64,000 nucleotides of DNA from Phytopythium helicoides. Its lineage: Eukaryota > Oomycota > Peronosporomycetes > Pythiales > Pythiaceae. The position numbers and the translations under genes are program-made. Within the stretch, counting starts at the first letter, position 1. The number at the start of each line of letters is the position of its first letter. Of this stretch, positions 1 to 12,500 are shown piece after piece. The stretch spans positions 496,001 to 560,000 of the forward strand of contig JANFNE010000036.1 of assembly GCA_024867545.1 (NCBI GenBank), in the 5' to 3' direction. The notes under the pieces are model-generated. The model saw only the letters and a list, made by a program, of their open reading frames with translations, ran no database searches and was not told the origin of the DNA.

Positions 1-3000
1 ACGCCGCGGCTCGCCGCAGCCGCGTGCTCGTCGACTCGCCCGAGTGCGCCATCGAGCTGGCGGACGCGCTGCCCGCCGCGGTCAGCGAGGAGCTGCGGCG
101 CGAGTGGCCCTCGATGCTCGCGCCCGGCGACGGGCGGCAGTTCGCGCAGCCGTTGGTGGTCGCGTGCCGCGCGCGCGTCCCGTCAGCGCGCCACCGCAGT
201 GGCGCGCAGGTCGTGCGCGTGTACGTGTTCGTGCTGCGCGCCAAGGTGCTGCTGTGGCGACCAGAGCTGCGGCAGGTCGTGTCGCTCCCTCTCCCTGATG
301 AGCTTGAGCGCGACGAGGTGCTCCACCCGTTCCTGTTACCACTGGACGGACAGAGCTTGTCGCTGCTCATGGTCGGCCGCAGCGGCAGCGTGCTCTTCTG
401 GGAAGATATTGAGCTCCCGTATGACAGCATCCCGCTCAGCGTGCAGATTCCGCTGCAGCCGAATGAGTGTGTGGCCTACGCACGCCGACGCTGTAATCGG
501 GCGGCAGGACAGTGAGGGCAACCCCGACCTCGACGCGGAGGAAGCGGACGATGCAGGGGCTGCAATCACCGTGGGCGTCATTTGCTGGAGTAACCAGGGT
601 AGCGTGTGGGAAGTCGCGATGGATGACCGAAGACTTCGCGTTCGCGCGTTTGAGAAGCAGCAGCCTGGCCTCCTCGCTGGCTTGACCAAGTCAGTCACGA
701 GCTTTTTCTTTTCTCAGGCTCATCTCGTCATGCTTCTGCTTCGACAACTGGCATGGGCAGTCTTCTTGGCGGCACTAATACCACAGAGGTTGATCCTCTT
801 CAGCCGATCAAGTACGCAAAAGTTGTGCCATCTTCAACAAGCGATTCTTCCAGAGATGCATCTGATGACTCGAGCGCTGATCTGGTGGTGCTGTACAAGA
901 ACGGAATTGTTGAGCGCCGTCAATTTAGCTCAGGGGACGTGCTGGACTGCACTTATGAAACCACTTGGAGCTTCGACGCAAGCCGGGTTGCTCTGACATA
1001 CTTCAGCGACGCGTTTCCTCGTCTTCATCTCGCCAAGATCGCTATTGTTGCGGTTCCCTACGTAAATGAGACGCGCCTGGCCCTCTTGGTTGCGTTTGTT
1101 TGCGCTTCAAAGGACAAGCCGTCGGATGCGGCGTCTTCCATGGACATGGAATCTGGCGAAGATACAACTGCTCCTCGAGTGAAATATGTTCTGTTTCAGT
1201 TTTCGATGAATGAGGGTCCGCCAGAGCCGGAGTGGGCGTGCGTCCTCGACTACGAGCCTGTTTTCGCGGACGACCAGCACGACGCCAATGTGGAGAATCG
1301 ATTCTTTGATGTTGAAAGCTTTTCGATCACACGGAACGCTCTATACCTTGTGTGGCCTGGTGCGACTCCTATTCAGGTGTCTACTATTGTATTGCCACAC
1401 CCAGATCAGTCGCAGGCAATCAAGTGCTCGTTCAGCAGCCTTTTCGCTCCAGGGCATTCAGAACCAACAAATGACCTTTGCTTTTGGAGCTCGTGCAGAT
1501 GATGCCGACCTGACAAACGACCGCTCAGGACGCTTTGTTCGCGGATCCTTGACCTTCCTGTTACTCGAGACCGCGAGCACCGAGCAAGCTCTTTCTGGGT
1601 CTTTGTGTATCGCCACTGCATCGAACATGCAGCGCATTGAACGTCTGTCCGAGCCGCCTCGACTTCGATTTTCAAAATCGGACGACGCTACGACATCGGA
1701 TTTGTCTTCGCACTTTGTGCCCGAGCATCTTGATGTTGAAGAGTACGTTGGCGTATTGATGGCTCATTTCCAGCGCGACCCTCTCGCAACCTCTCCGCTA
1801 CGCGTGAACAACCAAGATGTGAGCACTGTCGCCCAAGCTGTGGTTGCATTAGACATGCAAATACTGGATGCGAGATCGTCGTCAGGTCTTCGATGGGGCA
1901 AGAATGATACTAGCGAGCAACGAGACATCCTCCCTCGGTCGTCAGAGTTTTCGATTGCCACACCCAAGTTGGTGAAGTACCAACTAGAGGAAAAGCGTGC
2001 GCGCCATGTCGAGTTTATGCGGTTTCTGGAGCGACGATGTGCGTCTGTATGGTCATATTTGGAGAAATCTCCTGAACTGAAGCGATACCTGATGGAAAAC
2101 GAAGAGAAGATTCGCGCTGCGACAGCTCTAAGCAAGCTCCAGGCCAATATTCTCTCTGCATCGTCAAAATCTGACGGGGACTCTGAAAACAGTGCAGTGG
2201 AACCATCGCCAGACTCTGGTCGGATTCAGCGCCATTTGACGGGTCATTTCCTGCTGCATGCAATCGAGGCAACAGTCGAGAGACGCGGCTACAATCGAGA
2301 GCAACTGCAGCTAGCCGGCTACAATGCGTTTGACGTGTTTTATTGTGAAGTAAGCAAGCTGTCGGAGCTGTTCCAGGTACTAGATCATGAGCTGGATGCA
2401 CTGGCAGCATCTATTGGCGACAGTGACCCGACTTTCTTGCAAGCGCTGCTTGAGACCGGATATGCGGTGCTTTGCTTGATCAGCGCACCCCCAGCTGATG
2501 ACAAGCAGGTGTTTGTAGCTACAGGCACTTGGGTGTTCGGCGCTCGTCAAGTGCGCGAGGTTCTTGTCAACCACATCACACGTCTTTCGCAACTAATTGG
2601 ATACTCTACAAACTCGGCTTTGGTGGCTCCCGACAAGCGTGTTCGATGGCCGGCGAGCGATATTTTTTTGATGGGCGAACAAATTCGAGAAATCGGGAGC
2701 GTGCTTCTTAGTTGCTACTCCCGCCTGGGTGCGTCGGAGGATCTCCGAAATGAATATTCGTTTGCAAAGCGCGCGGTCCTCAATCCACTCGTGTACGTGG
2801 CTACTACCCCCTCGGTGACAGACTCTGCTACCAGCAGCAACATTGGATCCAGCAACGGTGGAATTTTTTCCAGTAGTAACTTTGAAGTGAGCGGGGCTAT
2901 TTCACGCCAACGCAACGATTTGCTGACGCAGTGCGTGAGCTTGTGCGAGAAGCATAGCTACTTTGAAGGCATGGTGTTCCTTGCTTTTGTTGAAGATCGC

Positions 3001-4221
3001 TCCAACTTGCTGCATCTCGATTATATCCTTGGCAAGTCACCAAAGAGTGCTGCACTCAAGCGATTCGAATCATACTTGTCGTCAAACCATGGATTCGACG
3101 AGTTTGTCTTCCGATGGTATGCTGGCGAGGTCGTTAACCCGTGGGCTGGCCAACCAGATGATGAAGATTCTGGAGGAAGCGGAATGAGTACAACTGGGAG
3201 TGGTGGCCCTCTATCAACTGCAACTCCTGCATCAACTCCAATGATCGCTTACTTGCTAGCAAACTCTTCACTATTTGCCAACTCTCTGCACTCCTTTATG
3301 AAGCAGCGCGAGCAGCTCGCCAAATACCGCTGGATGACGGCCATTTCTCTCGAAAACTACGACCAAGCGTCGAGCCTAGCATTACACGAAGCAGTCAACG
3401 AGCAGTGGTCGCTTACGGACCGCAAGACCATGACAAGCATTGCAAAAATTGCGGCACTTGCTGGACCGACAGCAGCCTCTCCGTCCAAGGACTCAACAAT
3501 GCATCGTATTGACCGTGAGGTATACCTGCGCTCTTTTCTATTTGTATATTTTGGGGTGGAATTCTGGGGCTGATGGTTTTCGTTGATCTGCCGTTGGTTT
3601 ACAGCTGAAACGGGGCAAAATCCAGGAGCTTCTGCTGCAGCTTCCTCTCACAATCACTGTCGACGCACAGCCCATGAATGGAGACATGTTGGTTCGCACA
3701 TGCCTGGAGGCAACTTTGTCAGTAGCGAAGGATGATCCGCTTCGGTGAGTTCTTTCCTCTTACGAGACGATGGCTCGTTGTATACTCATTGTGGCTCTGC
3801 GAAAATGTTCAGAACCAACTTGTTTCTGATGACGCTTGACGCTCTCGACACGGTTGTAACAGACTCGTCAACGCCAGCAGACGAAAGTGATGCAACGGTC
3901 GCTGAAGTATGGCGCTGTTGTCTAAGCAGTGACCAGGAGTTGTGGGAGGCGATGCTTTCCGAAGCGGAAACCGGCATCAATGAAGAAGCCCTAGCGTCGC
4001 AAATGCGTCAGTCGCTATTGTTCCTAGCTGCTCATAAGCGCCGCAATAAGATCCGAGCGAGCACACGACCAAAGACCAAGGCAGCAACACGGCGTGGGGT
4101 CTACGCAACCCCGGCTCTGCTCGAGACACTTGTTCAGGTCGAGTACGACGAGCAGTCAATCGTCAGCGCCCGTGCGCTCCCGCTCTTCGTCAAGACGCTG
4201 CACTTGGCCGTCGAGGCGTGA
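1..4221 (+). CDS. NUP133: Nucleoporin Nup133 (5' partial)
   Basis: Scaffold nucleoporin of the Y-complex of the nuclear pore. The first third (to about 1.5 kb) is beta-rich with the propeller-like segment GLLAGLTKSVTSFFFS. The C-terminal helical half carries the motifs I recognise from Nup133: FVFRWYAGE near 3110, then the QLAKYRWMTAISLENYDQAS region and TSIAKIAALAG near 3440-3470. No ATG is seen before the first conserved residues, so the gene starts outside the window. Two clean introns lie at 3520-3604 and 3745-3812. Three frame changes (about 490-510, 710-720 in a T-rich run, and 1440-1490) interrupt conserved sequence without splice sites and are probably sequence indels. It is convergent with another predicted nuclear-envelope protein (4647-6139). 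The family call is fairly sure; Nup155-type is the alternative. Confidence 0.8.
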
Positions 4222-4646
4222 TGCAGAGTCGAGAGCAGTGATAGAGGGATACTAGAAGAGCCAAACATGCACAATGTCCGCCCTCTTCTTTTCCGGACCA
4301 AACAATAAAGCAGCAAAAAAAAGAATATCTTGCACTACTATCCTAACCTACAGCCAACATGTCCACCGGCTCCGGCGTGAACGCTAGCGAAAAAAAAGAA
4401 GCGAAGGGAAATAAACATGTCGCCACCCATTTCAAACTCGCGGGCGAAGTGCGCACAAAACGCTCACAGTTGTCCATGAGGGTACCGACTGAAACCTGTA
4501 GGCAGACTCGCCAGCGCTTCGCCCGCGTCTAGTGCGGACTTCGGCCAGCGTCAACTGCTTACTCCTCATCACTCGCAGCAGCAGGCACTGGCGACAGAGC
4601 AATAGCGAGCTAGACAAGTAGGAATTGGAGTCAGCTCACGAGCAAT
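4222..4646. other. Convergent intergenic region
   Basis: 3' space between Nup133 (+) and the chromodomain membrane protein (-). It holds A-rich stretches, including AATAAA-like sequence near 4303-4310, that could serve polyadenylation. No coding signal is seen. Confidence 0.5.
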
Positions 4647-6139
4647 CTATGCATATAATCGAAAATGGCGTGCTGGACATACCACCGCCAGAGACATGAG
4701 GATGACCCGGGACTCGAGAGCTCCGTTCGCGGTCGTGACGAACCAGCTGCAAGAAGCACATGAGGTGAGATACTCGGCAAAGCAGGAGGTCGAGGGAGAT
4801 CACACGGTACCTGTCGGCAAGGAACAACGCCAGTGCGCCGACGATCAGCAGTACTGCAGAAGCAGTCGACTCGGCGAGCTCGCGGCGCAGCCACATCGTA
4901 CCAAACGCGACCACCAGCGCAGTGTTAGCGATGCCTCCAGCGAAAAGTGCCACAGAATGGAACTCAGCTGGCGTCTCGCCAATCAAAAGCAGCAGCTCTG
5001 CAGCGCAGCGCCACGCAAGAGCGATTGCGACCCACTTTGCAGACGCGCGCGCGTCCTTCTGGTGGAAGAAGAGAAGAAGCGAGATGAGCGGCGTAAGCAC
5101 CGGCAACCACCGTCGACCAATCTCAGCCGTCTCGGTGCTGCCATCGCGTGGCAGTACTTGAAATGCCACAATAGAGCCGACGACCGACGTGACGCTGAGA
5201 AAAGACACAAGCCAACCACTCTCGATCATCTTGGTGATCATATCCGAAAAGCCGCCACGCGCAGCTGTGGTTGATGAAGATGCCTGAAGAAGGACTGCTT
5301 CCTCCTCTTCGTGAGCCTTCTTCTGCGAAAGCGTCTCCTCTTCGTACGCGAGTGAGACAGTCTTGGACGTGGTCGTCGTGACTGTCGCTGAAGACGATGA
5401 CTCTACCACCTTGGACTCCATGACAGCCTGCTCGCGCACCACAGGCGTGGACAGCGCAGCAAGCGTCGAGCGCAGCAGCAGTGAATCGTCCTCCTCCTCG
5501 TCCGCCTTCTTGGTCTCAAGGCGCGTTACGAACTGCGTCGTCGTCTCGACAACTACCTCCTCCTCCGGCTGCTGTTCCTTAGTCACGTTGCGTCCCGAGC
5601 GGCGTGCAGGCTCCGCCTTTTGCTTGGATTCCTCCTGGTTGTTGCTCTTCTCGGGCGACGCCGACTTGGCCTTGGCCGCCTGGCGGCCCACCGACGCACT
5701 ACGCGACCTGCTGCGCCCACGCACGCGGCCAGGACTGCGTCCGCTCTTGCTTCGGCTGCGAGGGCTCTTGGGCGTCGACCCGCTGCGTCCAGGACTGCGG
5801 CTGCGTCCACGCGTGGGCGTCGCTCCCCCCTCGGTCTTCTTGCGCTCTGCTCGGCGCGCCACAACTCGTCACTTCTCGCTCATACGGCAGCCGCCCATTT
5901 CCCTAACGCACCGTCCTCGAAGCGCTTGATGACAGCGCCGTAGCCGTCCGCCATGAGGTCCATGCGGCTCTCCCTGCGTCGCCCAAGCGTCAGCCTACCC
6001 GCCCTCCTAAGCGCTCTCCCCCGCGCGAGCGCGCGCACCAAGTGTTGTTCTCCTCGCCGAAGCCGCGCCACACCACCAGGTAGTGCACGCGCGCCTTGAT
6101 CAGCTTGCGGTCCACGATGCGCTCGATCTCGGCCGCCAT
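4647..6139 (-). CDS. Chromodomain - RS-rich - multi-TM protein, LBR-like organisation
   Basis: Spliced model: exons 6039-6139, 5912-5973, 4811-5846 and 4647-4746. The three introns of 64-65 nt (GTGCGC, GTGCGT and GTACCG donors; CAG acceptors) keep frame and give 432 aa. Residues about 4-54 form a chromodomain: IERIVDRKLIKARVHYLVVW, then GEENNTW and DLMADGYGAVIKRFE after the first splice. Residues about 60-115 are SR/SP-rich, 115-255 acidic and Ser/Thr-rich, and 265-430 hold five or six hydrophobic helices. Histone-methyl-lysine reader, RS region and membrane helices in this order resemble lamin B receptor (Tudor-RS-TM), suggesting an inner-nuclear-membrane chromatin tether. That function is inferred. 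I do not see sterol-reductase motifs. Without the introns, only an ORF starting at GTG (5862) and a separate chromodomain fragment would be found. Confidence 0.72.
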
Positions 6140-6537
6140 GGTGCTCGTCGCCGCGCCGAGCTGTCGCTTTCTTTCCCGCCGTTCGGTGCCAGTCGGTCGT
6201 TTTCGCGCGAATCCACTTTGACAGGGTTTTCAAAATTTCAAAAATGGTAGGGTATCCGGATGCCACACCATTATCCGGACTCGCATCGCAGCTTGAAGCA
6301 GTTGAAGCTGGCTGCAACCGGCAATGGCTGGCACACCGGACTTTCATGCCAAAGCATGCGCGAGGGAGAACGCTGAGTGCCAGCTTTGTCTTTGAGCACT
6401 ACACTAACATCGACGCCAGCATCAAAACTTTCTACTTACAATAAAAAAATCTGAACACTACACCGACATTCAGCCCTGCATCAAAAATGTGAGGCGGCAG
6501 GCTGCTCAACTCGCCGGCTACTTGAAAGCACATGGGC
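6140..6537. other. Intergenic region with imperfect direct repeat
   Basis: Promoter side of the chromodomain gene and 3' side of the receptor-phosphatase gene. It contains A/T-rich sequence (6230-6250) and an imperfect direct repeat of about 38 bp, at 6393-6430 and 6451-6490, both with the core CACTACAC and ending GCATCAAAA. No gene is seen. Confidence 0.4.
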
Positions 6538-9500
6538 TTAGCTGACGTTGCCACGACCATAGGTGCCCTCGGGACACCGATACTCCTCCGGCAGCAGCGA
6601 CCGCTGCAGCGCGTTGAACGCGTACTGGCGCTTGCCAGTGTTCTTGAAGGCGTTCTCGAGCCGCACACCGTTGCTCCGCATTGTCGAGACAGGTGCGAAT
6701 CACGAATTCCTGAGGAAGCCCGTGGTGCTCGCTCAGCAATTGGATCTGCTCGAGCGTTACAGACATTCCAGTCCGGTCCTTTGCGCTCTTGCACGATGTG
6801 ACACGGCCCGCTCCGAGCAATCGGCACAGCCGCGAGCTCTCCTGGATGATCTTAGGGTGCTTTGTCTTCATCATCTGCTTGCTTGCAGCCTCTATCCGAT
6901 CCGCTAACGATGACAACAGAGAGTTCACGAGTGCCACGTCGGTCGGAACGGCGTCGGGCTGCTGTGCTGCCAGCTGACGGTACTTTTCAATGTACTGGTT
7001 CAGCATTCGGAAGCTTTTGTGGTTGATGATATCCTGCAGCGTGGTCTTCTTTCCCGACGCATTGTTGGCGAGGGTCTGCATCTCGTTGATACCCTGAGTA
7101 AACATAATGGGAGTAACAGAGATGACTCCGCCAGTGCGCAAGCTCTCGGGAATGAGTGCCAAAAGCTCGGGGCTGCATCGAACGCCGACAACTATCGTGA
7201 ACGCCCCCTTGATCGCCCCCTTGCTCAAACGAACAGACACCACGCTCGGCAGCGTCGTATTCTTCATGTGCAGGTTGAGGAGAGTCGGTGGCAAATGGCT
7301 CGGCGGAGTCGTATCCAGAACGAACGTGACATTCTTCAAAGCGTCGACAGCTGCCGAGAAGTCCTCAAGCATGCCGAGCTCCTTACCTTGCGTCGAAAGC
7401 AAGCTCTCGACTTGGAAAAGGAATCCGACCGAGTTGATGAGTTTGAAAAAATACCGCTCAGGTGGGTGTTGCATCGCTAGCTCCAGCTGGCGACAGAAGG
7501 AAGCCGTAAGTGCCGATAGAGCTTGTGACACACACATGTCGAGCCGAGTCGTCAGTTGCCAGCGTGTCTCCTCCGTTGCTCGCACCTCTGGTAGACTCCA
7601 GTCAACCTCCTCGCTCCCGTCCGTGCTCACGTCACTTTGCACGCGAGACAGCGAGCGCTGCTGAAGCTTCGCGCGAAGACTCTGGATGCTTGAACCACTA
7701 CGGAACTTATAGCAGTGCGCTGCGAACGCGCCAACCGTTATAGTCGGGTACGCCTTGACCGAGAGAGATGTTCTACGTGAGCGCTGCGACCGCAGTTCGG
7801 CGCTAGGGCCAACCCACATATCTTGAACGTGCTGAGAGAGCATGATACGCGATGGTTAGAGCTACTTGGTCCATGGCACCTCTGATGCAGAAAAAGAAAG
7901 CATACTCACCATGTTGATCGGCAGAAAGCGCAGCACGAGGCTCTTTTTCTCTGTGCTAGCCTTGAAGTTTGTGCCATCGTCTGCGCGCTCGATGCACACC
8001 TGATGGCATTCACTCAAAGCGTCGACGTACATCTTCCGCTTCTGCACGCGTTCTTCGAGCCACGTGTGCACCACCGTCTGATCATTTTCACCCTGCGCTC
8101 ATCCATCACACCGTAAGTTCATCGACGACCACACTTCTCATCTAGCTGCAAGCAGTACATACCTGAAGCTGGTCAATTAGGTTGTCGAATGCTGCGTTCA
8201 TAACGCCGCTGCGGCACTTTGCTTCGAAATTGGCGAGGTCACTTTTGGCGCGAGCAAGGTCTTGTGCTCGCTCAGTCACGAGCAACTCAAGGTACTGGCG
8301 AGGGAATTTCGTTCGTCAGAATACTCTCAGTCATGTCCTCGACCACCATGTCGTTTCCCTCGGCAAACTGGAAGCACTTCGAGATGTAGAAGCCCTTGTT
8401 CTCCTTGAGTGTGCGAGTTGCCACCGTCATAGACCGAACCTTCAGCATTGGCGACGAAAAATCTGTGTTGGAACCCGGTGACTCGGCCGTTCCGTCACTG
8501 AACACGCGGTGCGTACGCTGGCCAGCCACGAGAGACACCTCATTTGATGAAAGCATTTCACTCGAAGAGCAGGTAAACTCGCAGAAAACGCGCGGCTTGG
8601 TTGGAGGGGACAAGCCCATACCAGACACGCGCGAGTTCCTCGCCCGCTCGTCAAGCTGCAACGACGATGCTCGCATGAGGCGAAGTGTTGGGTCCACCGA
8701 GATACGATCCGAGGAAGCCGAAGCTGGAGACAAACCCTTCTCTGGGATTTCGTAAACGACAAAGCGCAGAGCTGGGTTCGCTGGCATCACAGGGATTTGG
8801 AGCACCGACAAGAACGTTGCGATCTGCGTCACCGGCTCTCCGTCGGACTTGGCGGGGAGCAAAGTCGGGAGCACAGTTTCGGTAAAGCCGACACGAGCCC
8901 ACTGTGATCCTAGCATCGTACTGGCCAGTGGTGTAGACAGCGAGCTGCGACGATGAAGCGCACTCTCACGTTGGATTCCAGACTGGATAAACGAACTAAT
9001 ACTTGCTCGGTGGTAGCCCATGACGGGAAGCTCTTCAAAGTACACATCGTCGTCCTCGCCAGTCACGTCGTTTGCGCTCATATCTGCAACGTAGAGCTCG
9101 ACGAAGCACGCGTGCGCAATTGGAATCGGTGAAGAGAGCTGAATGGACAGTGCCAACACGTTTTGGGACCCATCGACGCTCTCAGCACCGATGGGGTTGT
9201 ATGCCGTGTCGGGGAACCGTGTAATTCCTGCCCACCCGTCGCTAAGCAGCCCGTACAAAGCTGCATCGCCCACCATCTTGTCATCTTTGAATGCTGTTGT
9301 GGGTTCCTTCACATCAATTGATGAGTTGCCGTTCATGCTGTGCAGTCGCGGGTTCCATTGCAGCACAAGGAAGCCAGCCGGAGGAACCAGGAACGGTAGC
9401 CACACGGTAAAGATGTACCAAACGACCGGGTTGATGCTCGAGTCAGAGTAGTACAGCACCACCGTCATTATGCAAGACGTCGTCAGGACGACAGCAATTG

Positions 9501-12500
9501 CGATGATTACCACAAGGTATGTTAGCAAGGACTTGCGCATGATGGAAACCACCCGGTCCTCTAGTAAGCTCCCAGATTGATCCATGAGCCTAGCGCCCCG
9601 ACGAAGGACAAACGCACCAAGAACGAGCAGCGCGAGTCCCGACACACACAGCAGGTAGTCACCCAAAAACAGCAATGGGAAGAACCAGCCCGAGAAGTCC
9701 ACATCTCCGCACACGTCGTTCGCTGAATATTTCCACTGAGTCGGCTGGAGATCTGGGCAAAAATCCGAGTCGCACAGCAGCCGTGTATACAGCGGGTTCT
9801 TGATGTAATCATCGTACGTGCACTTGTAAAAGTCGCTCAAGCTAACGACTCCAAATAGTTGGAACGCGTAAAAGATCGCGTTTAGCGCGAAGAATAACAC
9901 GAGCAGCATCGCCCGTCGACTGCGACGAATGTCGTGAAAGAGGACCGTCGACCAGTGAAAGCAGAAGGCTGTCATCATCGTCCAGAGGAAGCACGTCGCG
10001 ATTTGGTGCAGCAGATAATAGATCTGCGTGGAGCCTGACGCTGATGAACCGTCCATCGATACACTGATCCAGATGGCGTTAGCCACAATGGCCAGCACAA
10101 AGCCGATCACAATCGACGCAGACGCCATGTCGTTGTAAAAAGTCGATCCCGAGAAAGAGAGACCGTTCTGTGAGGACGCATTGACAAGTTGTTAGGATAT
10201 CACTTACTCGCAAAAAGAAGTGATGACAGTACCATTCGTGTGATCAGATCGCCCCAGCTAAGCCAACGGAAAAGATGGTGACTGACATTACGCTGTACAC
10301 ACTGAGCGCGTACTTGGAGTCTGTTACAAGAGCAAAATTGGTTCGGATCAGAAAACAGCATACACACTACTTGCGAGCTTGCGTTGCGTACATGTCTTTT
10401 CGTGCACCAGGATCTGAGCACAGTCACTGGCCATCTCGCTCTCTTGATCGATGAGAGTAATCGCAGCCAGGGTGGGAAGCTGGAAACTAGAAGTTGAGTT
10501 TGAGCTTTCGTCGCCGCTCCAAGCCACACCGGTGATCTGGATCTGGAATGCGAACTCTGCACTAATCTCCCACGAGTCATTGGTTTGGAACCCTGATGGC
10601 AAGAGGTTCTCAACACAAAAGTACGTCGAATTGCCCGCCACAACTTTCAGTGAGGTTTCACCCGGATCCCCATAGAGATAGATGAACGGATTGCCGTCCT
10701 TCACGTAAGCCGCAGTCCAGTCATCGAGAAACGACACGTTTGCTGAAGGCATCTTGCCCTTGCTGGAGCACGAACTCGGACGCAGATCCATACAAACCTT
10801 CGGGTCAACCGAATTAGGGCCAATGATTGTCGACGTGGAGAACGATAGCGTCAATGCTTGCGTGTCTTCGTCTACCCAAATCAGTGACGAATCCAGCCGA
10901 CCAGCCTGAATCTCTGGAGGTCCATTGCTGCGAGCGTTAGGGACAGTCATATTCGCGCTCTCATACGTAGTACCCTCTGTGGTCACGGATAACTCTCGCA
11001 TTCGTCGAGATGTAGTAGTTGATGACAAGGCACCCGAAGAAGTCATGTACGTGAGTGAAATCTGCAAGTCCCCCGTGCCTCCACTGTACCCAGTCACGAC
11101 GCTCGAGAGCAGCGAGAAGGATATTGGTGCTCCTGATGAAGAAGTCCATTAAATCTTCCCGCCCGCTCAATAGCGACTGGATGTCGACGTAACCCACGCG
11201 GTTGGAACTCGAGGAGCTGCACGAGCTCGCCCCGAGAATGCTTTTACATGACAACACTTTACCCTCAAGAGAAAGGTCTTCTTCGGACAGAGAGGCCTTG
11301 ACAGATGTGCTTTCCATCGTGACAAAGCGCCATCCTGATGGGAGAGTCACAGCGACCCACCAGTCTGCATCTCGAGCGATTGGATCCTCTTCCCCAAGGT
11401 TGTAGAAGGATCCAATGATATCTGCAGCTAGCAGGATGAAGTTCACATCCGTCACGCTATTTGGCGTAGACAAAGTGGTCGTCACTTTGTATGAATCGGT
11501 GGCCACTAGGCATTAGGAACAAACGTTTAGATGTCAGGGATCATGCCCAACCATTGACCGCTTATCGATAAACTTGCAAACGTACCGCAACTCGTGTAGC
11601 CCAGAGGACAGGAACCGTCAGTCAGAGTGTTGACACAGACTGAGCTGTCCGAGAGTCCAGGGTATTTGTTCATGCATTCTGTAGCCTTGCATCGGCAGAA
11701 AGTAGACTGATAAGGGGTTGCTGTCGGTATGCTGCTGCTAGTTGTCTGCTAGCCCCATACACACGGTTAGCAAATGTACGGCGGTGATTAACCTCATTCG
11801 ACTCAACGTACCTCGTCGCTATCACTGTCGCTATCACTGTCACTGGCCGACTGAGAAGAGTAGCTGCCCGAGTTACTGCTGATCGACAGCGAAAATGTAC
11901 GAATAACCTCACAGTCCTCGTCGTCGCAGCTGTCTGCGTCATGTGCAACGGACGCATCCGCGCTGCTTTCACGAGCAACGAGCTCGTCCAAATCGCTTAC
12001 ATCTCCTGTAGCGGGTGCTGCTGTTCTTGGTGGAGGGGTAGTTGTTTGGGTTTCTGATGCTGAAGGAGCCGGCGTGGCAGCTCGGAATGTAGGAGCAGGG
12101 GTCTCTGTTGGTGATGGAGCTAACCACGGCCAAGGGATCCATGGTGATGGTGCCGTGGACGATGGAGCCGGCGTTTCTGTCACTGGGTAGCTTCGCTCCT
12201 CGCCACCAGTGAATTGGTGTGGTGCGGGCGACTCGGCACTCACAACGCCGACTTCGCTGTTGTCGGTTGATGATGACCCGGTATCCCCAACAAAAATGCC
12301 TCTGGAAAATAGGAATCCAGAGGCGCTGACACTGCCTGCTGCGCTTCCTGACGATGACTCATCGCCGACATCGTAGCTGCGCTCTTCCCTTGCACCTGAC
12401 GCCGAGGATACTCCTGCAAGTGAATCCGTGCCTTGCTCGTCCCCAACATTGTAGGAGCGCTCCTCCCCTGAACCTGACGTTGATCCCCGCGCTGCTGCCG

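Noticed and set aside
5847..5862. GTG start of the SR-rich membrane protein at 5862
   Set aside because: Eukaryotic start at GTG is unlikely, and an in-phase 65-nt intron links this exon to the upstream chromodomain exons with a proper ATG.
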